DNA of 64,000 nt from Polaribacter sejongensis (lineage in GTDB: Bacteria; Bacteroidota; Bacteroidia; Flavobacteriales; Flavobacteriaceae): assembly GCF_038024065.1 (NCBI RefSeq), contig NZ_CP150667.1, forward strand, positions 3,417,501 through 3,481,500. Reading direction: 5' to 3'. How positions within the stretch are numbered: the stretch's first letter is position 1; every line of letters begins with the position of its first letter. Both the position numbers and the translations under genes were made by a program. The notes beneath the pieces are model-generated. The model was not told the origin of the DNA. It searched no databases and saw only the letters and a program-made list of their open reading frames with translations. Shown one piece after another: positions 62,711-64,000 of this stretch.

Positions 62711-63763
62711 ATGATTAGAAAAACCAAAGCAGAAATTACCAAATGTATTTTACATAAAGTAGCCAATAAATTTAATAGCGGACAAAATGTTTTTTCTGAA
62801 GACTTAATTCGTTTCGATCAAGAAAGTTACGATTTAATGAAAGGTTTTTTATTGAAACCATTCGGGAATTTAACGCAGAGTTACCGTTTTACCAAGCATG
62901 AAGATGTTCGTTTAAACGAGGTAAATAAATTTGCTTCAGAAGTTTTTAGTGACGAAGAAAGTTTTGTCGAATACTCTAAAAGTATTGTAAATCATTTGTT
63001 TGAGCAATCTAATTCGGCACAAATAAAAACTGGAGATGTATTGGTTGTTTATATAGAAGGTATCGAATATAAAGATGTTTTAACAGAAGCAATTGGAGTT
63101 TTTAAAATAGAAAATAAAGTAGATTTCTTCCAAACTTATTTAGATGATAATGAAAGTTTTGATATCGTTGTTCAAAAAGGAATCTCTACAAAAAGAATAG
63201 ATAAAGGGTGTTTGGTTTTAAATACTTCTGACGAAGAAGGTACCGTTGTTTTTTCTGTAGACAACAACAATTACGATGCACAATATTGGGTTAAAAACTT
63301 CTTATCTGTAAAATTAGCAGACGATTATAATTCTCATACACAGAACTATTTAGAAATGTGTAAAGAATTTTCTGAAGAGGTAATTCAGCCAGAATTAGGA
63401 ATGCACGAAAAAGGAAATTTCTTAGCAAATACTGTAGATTACTTTAAAGAAAATGAAGCTGTAGATTACGCTACTTTTAAAGATGAAGTTTTTGAAGATG
63501 ACAAACACAAAGAAAAGTTTGACGAGTATAAAAACCACTTCGAAAAGTTAAACGATGTGTTAATCAGAAATAATTTTGATGTTTCTGGAGTTGTTTTAAA
63601 GAAGGAAAAAAACAAGTTAAAAACAGAAATTAAGTTAGATACCAACATCAACATAAAACTAGATGTAGATGCGCCAGAAGCAGCATCAGAATATTTAGAA
63701 AGAGGGTATGATGAAGAAAAGAAAATGAAATACTATAAAGTGTATTTTAACGAAGAGAAGTAA
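62711..63763 (+). CDS. Nucleoid-associated protein (NdpA/YejK family)
   Basis: The protein has 350 residues, as usual for the family. It matches the 37-kDa nucleoid-associated pattern: HKVANKFNSGQNVFSEDLI at the start, GDVLVVYIEGIEYKDVL, then SVKLADDYNSHTQNYLEMCKEF in the middle and VVLKKEKNKLKTEIKLDTNI toward the end. The protein is cytoplasmic and thought to bind DNA; its detailed role is not settled. A terminator follows 17 bases after the stop. Confidence 0.88.
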   Translation: MIRKTKAEITKCILHKVANKFNSGQNVFSEDLIRFDQESYDLMKGFLLKPFGNLTQSYRFTKHEDVRLNEVNKFASEVFSDEESFVEYSKSIVNHLFEQSNSAQIKTGDVLVVYIEGIEYKDVLTEAIGVFKIENKVDFFQTYLDDNESFDIVVQKGISTKRIDKGCLVLNTSDEEGTVVFSVDNNNYDAQYWVKNFLSVKLADDYNSHTQNYLEMCKEFSEEVIQPELGMHEKGNFLANTVDYFKENEAVDYATFKDEVFEDDKHKEKFDEYKNHFEKLNDVLIRNNFDVSGVVLKKEKNKLKTEIKLDTNINIKLDVDAPEAASEYLERGYDEEKKMKYYKVYFNEEK

Positions 63764-63780
63764 AATCTCTTCTAAGTAAA

Positions 63781-63820
63781 AAAATCCCGCTTATGTTTTA
63801 AAACGTAAGTGGGATTTTTA
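63781..63820. terminator. Bidirectional terminator between convergent genes
   Basis: Stem TCCCGCTTATGTTTT with AAAACGTAAGTGGGA (two G-U pairs), flanked by A and T runs. It serves both the nucleoid-associated protein gene and lipB. Confidence 0.85.
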
Positions 63821-63825
63821 TTTTT

Positions 63826-64000
63826 TTAAGCCTCAATAAACTCTTCCACTTCAAAAAGTACTTTAAAATGCTTTAAAATTTTAGATTTCACCTCTTCTAT
63901 ATCTACTTTTCGGTTCAATTCAGCTTCCATAGAGGTTACTGCTTTTCCTTTTATTCCACACGGAATAATATTATCAAAATAACCCAAATTTACATTGGCA
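63826..64000 (-). CDS. lipB: Octanoyltransferase LipB, 3' end only
   Basis: The minus-strand frame ending at TAA 63826-63828 and running off the window edge reads NVNLGYFDNIIPCGIKGKAV followed by TSMEAEL. The IPCGI-x-G-K-x-VTS segment contains the catalytic Lys of LipB, which transfers octanoyl groups from acyl carrier protein to lipoate-dependent proteins. About the last 57 residues are visible, including the short C-terminal helix. Confidence 0.9.
   Translation of the reverse strand, partial: ANVNLGYFDNIIPCGIKGKAVTSMEAELNRKVDIEEVKSKILKHFKVLFEVEEFIEA

Overview
The window comes from a low-GC member of the Bacteroidota, most probably a marine Flavobacteriaceae (Polaribacter/Formosa-like; this placement is inferred). 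Indicators are type IX secretion (T9SS) C-terminal sorting domains, surface lipoproteins, TonB-linked uptake, promoters with the Bacteroidota pattern TTTG-N19-TAnnTTTG, a fused DAHP synthase/chorismate mutase, and Bacteroides-type mobilization genes.

Positions 1-15720 are a xylan utilisation locus. It starts with the end of a tandem carbohydrate-binding protein. Then come three GH10 xylanase lipoproteins, a secreted GH43 xylosidase/arabinofuranosidase, a GH26-like hydrolase, and exported accessory proteins (DUF1579-like/TIM barrel, ThuA-like, GATase-like, alkaline phosphatase). A GPH sugar:cation symporter and a cytoplasmic GH43 complete the path: surface xylanases cut the polymer, the symporter imports oligosaccharides and the cytoplasmic GH43 finishes them. 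SusC/SusD genes and a regulator are not in view. The locus holds a decayed aldose 1-epimerase, and is followed by relics of duplicated genes (15800-16612).

16707-22832: a small metabolic cluster (PP1-type phosphatase, ABM-domain protein, exported PPC-domain protein, class V aminotransferase). It is followed by decayed mobilization genes, a tyrosine integrase and a 44-nt 3' fragment of initiator tRNA. The fragment's orientation means the integrated element lies to its left, so the xylan locus may be island cargo.

22966-39940: a BIG2/DM13 lipoprotein with an outer-membrane barrel protein, divergent from a response regulator flanked by copies of an inverted repeat; a cobalamin-riboswitch operon (BtuB-like receptor, BtuG-like propeller, PKD lipoprotein); LysR plus YeiH-type transporter; a T9SS Asp-box protein with a 55-residue co-transcribed peptide; and a TPR-LuxR regulator. 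40163-47023 is one giant T9SS protein with thrombospondin type-3 calcium repeats.

47628-51894 is an aromatic amino-acid operon (pheA, aminotransferase, tyrA, DAHP synthase-chorismate mutase). It is preceded by what reads as a complete classical transcription attenuator: promoter, Phe/Tyr-rich leader peptide, antiterminator and terminator. The rest (52393-64000) is mostly housekeeping: rsgA, dtd, YceI, DUF3857/transglutaminase, NhaC, GNAT, a putative porin, rnhB, a nucleoid-associated protein and the 3' end of lipB.
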